Positions 62,097-64,000 of a stretch of 64,000 nucleotides of DNA are shown piece after piece. The notes below the pieces were generated by a model that was given only the letters and a program-made list of their open reading frames with translations, had not been told where the DNA came from and did no database searches. This DNA comes from Salinibacterium sp. NK8237. Lineage in GTDB: Bacteria; Actinomycetota; Actinomycetes; Actinomycetales; Microbacteriaceae. Both the position numbers and the translations under genes were made by a program. The stretch spans positions 1,860,001-1,924,000 of the forward strand of contig NZ_JADYWE010000001.1 of assembly GCF_015864955.1 (NCBI RefSeq), written 5' to 3'. How positions within the stretch are numbered: position 1 is the first letter of the stretch; the number at the start of each line of letters is the position of its first letter.

Positions 62097-63032
62097 ATGG
62101 CAGTGAATACGCAACCTTGGGCTCCGCAGAGCTATTTCCGCGCTTGGGAACGAACCATTGATAGTTGGGATTCCCTAGTCAGTGAAATTGACCACGGTAA
62201 AGCTATTTCAGGTAACCGAAAGCTTGTGTGGCGCGGGGTCCACAATGACTCTTATGGCCTATTGAGCTCTGCGTACCGACGGTTGAAGGATCTGGACCGC
62301 GAGGTTCCTCCGGAGCCACGAATGCGACAACTGGAGACAGAGCTCATAGGAGCTGCTCGAAGCCTTTGGCCTGATCGTGGAGGAAGCGCTCTCGAGACGT
62401 TGGCCCATATCCAACATTATGGCGGGCCAACAAGGCTCATCGATGTCAGCCACGACCCCATGGTGGCGGTTTTCTTCGCTACAGAGAAGAAGTTCGACAG
62501 TAGAACTCATCTCCCGCTAAAAGATAGAGATGGGCGGCTGTTCGCGTTCCAGGCCGACGATAGAATGATCGAACTCGACAACATGTGGGGAACGCGCCAA
62601 CTGCCCTGGTTGCAGGGCGAGGAGAGCATTCCCGGCTGGGAGACAGACCTTCCATTTGTCTGGGACCCACCGCGCGCCCTCAACGAGAGAATCTCAGCGC
62701 AAAGTGGCGCTTTTCTGGTCGGCGGGGTGCCTGCATTCCCCCACGGGCAAAACTCTCGTTATCGAATGCCGGGTGCATGGCAGACGGGTGCTATGAAAAC
62801 CATGCCTGTCGGCGAGGTAAGGCAGGTATCATCCGTCTCAGTGTTTCTAAAGAGCCTGAACCGGGTGACCCAAGCGGGGTCCCAAGCGGCTTACACGTGG
62901 CGGATTGCGGCGGGTGCTAAAGAGGAAATCCGCCAGAAGCTCCATTCGGAATATGAGCTGAATCACGGCTCAATATACCCAGACCTGTTTGGGTTGGCGA
63001 CTTACGCAGCCGACTTTGCCGCGCTTACGTAG
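62097..63032 (+). CDS. FRG-domain protein
   Basis: The protein has 311 residues. The FRG motif appears as VWRGVHND (WRG at 45-47), and the domain core is AHIQHYGGPTRLIDVSHDPMVAVFFAT. FRG proteins are common near restriction and other defence genes; their activity is not established. It lies on the opposite strand to mod and the helicase gene. A -10-like TAGGAT at 62085-62090 lies 6 bases before the ATG, so the message may be leaderless. Confidence 0.75.
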   Translation: MAVNTQPWAPQSYFRAWERTIDSWDSLVSEIDHGKAISGNRKLVWRGVHNDSYGLLSSAYRRLKDLDREVPPEPRMRQLETELIGAARSLWPDRGGSALETLAHIQHYGGPTRLIDVSHDPMVAVFFATEKKFDSRTHLPLKDRDGRLFAFQADDRMIELDNMWGTRQLPWLQGEESIPGWETDLPFVWDPPRALNERISAQSGAFLVGGVPAFPHGQNSRYRMPGAWQTGAMKTMPVGEVRQVSSVSVFLKSLNRVTQAGSQAAYTWRIAAGAKEEIRQKLHSEYELNHGSIYPDLFGLATYAADFAALT

Positions 63033-63194
63033 CGCTAGCTTGCTTGGGTCAGTTCCCACGTTGCGCGGCTAACTTAGATTCTGTTGGATAGAGGGCGTAA
63101 CTCTTGGACCCCTGTATCGGACGCGCGAAGGAATGGTCATTTTACCAAGCGTTTCTCGCGTTGTCTGCTCAGTGACAACCTGTTTTATCGAGCA

Positions 63195-64000
63195 CTAATC
63201 GCTCACCTTCCAACGAATCGTAAACAGCTGCTCGGTGTGCTGGGTGCCCTTCAATGACTGCTCAATAAGGTCCAAGTATTTGTCGGCCTCAGCGCGAAGC
63301 TTCCTGCGCGTCTCTCGGAAGTCTTCATCTGCATCCTCGACACGCTGCTCCCATCTGCGCGCTTCCTTCTTCAAACGCAACTGTTCCATCGGGTCGTGAG
63401 CCTGGCGAGCAAGCCTGCGCGACTCTTTCTCTTTCGCCCGATACTCTCGGATCGAGCTTTCAAGCTCGGCTTTCCGGTCCTGCTGGTTGCGATAAATCAG
63501 TTCCTCTTGTTGATCGTAATAGCGAGAGTTGCGTCCCTGGACTTCCTTCTCCAGCTCTGCTCGGCGAGCATCCAAGTGCGGTACAAACTTTGATTCGTCT
63601 ACCGCAACTGGTGTCTCGCTCAATCCCATGCAAGCGAGATCAAGGATGTCGGCGACATACTCGTGGTCGAGCCAATCCCCATCATCGGTGATGGCTCCCG
63701 ACAGCATGTACGACTCGGACACGTCGTCGTGTTTGGCCTTCATGCTGAACGTCACCAGCCCGACAGTCAACTCACCGCTTCGACCTTCGAGTGTCTTGAC
63801 CGCTGCGCTCGCACGGGTTGAAGCACTGAGGCTGAAGACGAGTTCGCGGCCAGGGGTGTCCCGCCCCTTTGCTTCTTCCAGTAGATACTGGGCAAGGGGG
63901 CTTGCGTATCGGTACTGGTGAGCGTTGTCGAGGGGCTGTGACTTGAAGTAGTAGCGGCCAGTTGGGGCCTCGCCGACAGGTGAGTTATGCAGTAAGAAAT
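63195..64000 (-). CDS. C-terminal part of an SNF2-type helicase, 5' end beyond the window
   Basis: The frame is open from base 63998 to the stop at 63195-63197, giving the last 267 residues. HNSPVGEAPTGRYYFKSQ and HQYRYASPLAQYLLEEAKG resemble the C-terminal region of SNF2/HepA-type helicases found in restriction and DISARM-like islands. A long charged coiled coil follows (RKAELESSIREYRAKEKESRRLARQ, then RRWEQRVEDADEDF). The motor motifs are outside the window, so this identity is tentative. It is upstream of the mod-res pair on the same strand. Confidence 0.6.
   Translation of the reverse strand, partial: FLLHNSPVGEAPTGRYYFKSQPLDNAHQYRYASPLAQYLLEEAKGRDTPGRELVFSLSASTRASAAVKTLEGRSGELTVGLVTFSMKAKHDDVSESYMLSGAITDDGDWLDHEYVADILDLACMGLSETPVAVDESKFVPHLDARRAELEKEVQGRNSRYYDQQEELIYRNQQDRKAELESSIREYRAKEKESRRLARQAHDPMEQLRLKKEARRWEQRVEDADEDFRETRRKLRAEADKYLDLIEQSLKGTQHTEQLFTIRWKVSD

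Noticed and set aside
57060..64000. Possible DISARM system
   Set aside because: An SNF2-like tail and an adenine methyltransferase are present, but no drmA, drmB or drmC gene is visible. Mod and Res fit type III restriction.
1..64000. rRNA, tRNA, CRISPR arrays and insertion sequences
   Set aside because: None were seen by eye on either strand. A tRNAscan and repeat search would be needed to exclude a short or degenerate one.

Overview
The window looks like a chromosomal segment of a high-GC actinobacterium, most likely a member of the Microbacteriaceae (Salinibacterium/Rhodoglobus-like). Reasons are an actinobacterial coproporphyrin-dependent haem gene set (hemY, hemQ, hemH with hemA, E, C, B, L and D), NucS in place of MutS/MutL, DUF2510, DUF3618 and DUF1304 proteins, many GTG starts with ATGA/GTGA gene overlaps, and a strong genome-wide preference for the word GCATCC/GGATGC. 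No rRNA, tRNA, CRISPR array or insertion sequence was seen. No gene-free stretch exceeds about 300 bases; the longest are 3222-3497, 14722-15005 and 33466-33724, and their visible contents are listed.

Layout. 1-3221: amidohydrolase (cut by the window edge), pyridoxal kinase and a LacI regulator, all on the minus strand. 3498-13281: a LacI-controlled polysaccharide-utilisation operon with a solute-binding lipoprotein, two permeases, an SDR dehydrogenase, two different heparinase II/III-fold lyases, a DUF624 protein and an MFS transporter. 13326-14721: a DUF2834 protein and an AraC regulator. 15006-19708: a polyol ABC importer with a mannitol-2-dehydrogenase-type enzyme. Neither ABC system has its own ATPase gene, so both probably use a shared MsmK/UgpC-type ATPase encoded elsewhere. 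19845-23224: DoxX protein, type III polyketide synthase, ICMT-like methyltransferase and FAD monooxygenase, an alkylresorcinol/quinone-type lipid cluster. 23221-30935: HAD phosphatase, NucS, proline iminopeptidase, a Phd-type toxin-antitoxin pair, MFS transporter, M13 peptidase and a class A beta-lactamase-like protein.

30950-33465: a four-gene signalling module (Ras-like GTPase, two Roadblock/LC7 proteins and a DUF2510 plus winged-helix protein). It resembles Streptomyces conservons but lacks the histidine kinase and has a duplicated Roadblock subunit. 34411-45273: the haem biosynthesis locus, in which hemA and hemE diverge from a 17-base gap and hemD is separated from the rest by three small membrane or envelope protein genes. 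45349-50867: housekeeping and metabolic genes (AcuI-like reductase, phosphofructokinase, TrhO, a paralogous set of small membrane proteins, AlkA-type glycosylase). 50985-53149: an HGSNAT-like acyltransferase coupled to a PIG-L deacetylase.

53187-57051: a predicted NAD/ADP-ribose signalling island. It comprises an ADP-ribosylglycohydrolase fused to a dual-specificity phosphatase-like domain, a SpoT/Mesh1-like HD hydrolase, an ARPP-1-type protein, and a divergent NrtR-like Nudix-winged-helix regulator with two matching operator-like palindromes. 57060-64000: a probably acquired defence island with type III restriction (Res) and modification (Mod) subunits, an FRG-domain protein and the C-terminal end of an SNF2-type helicase that runs off the window. 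The strongest candidates for under-described systems are the kinase-less conservon-like module and the ADP-ribose island.
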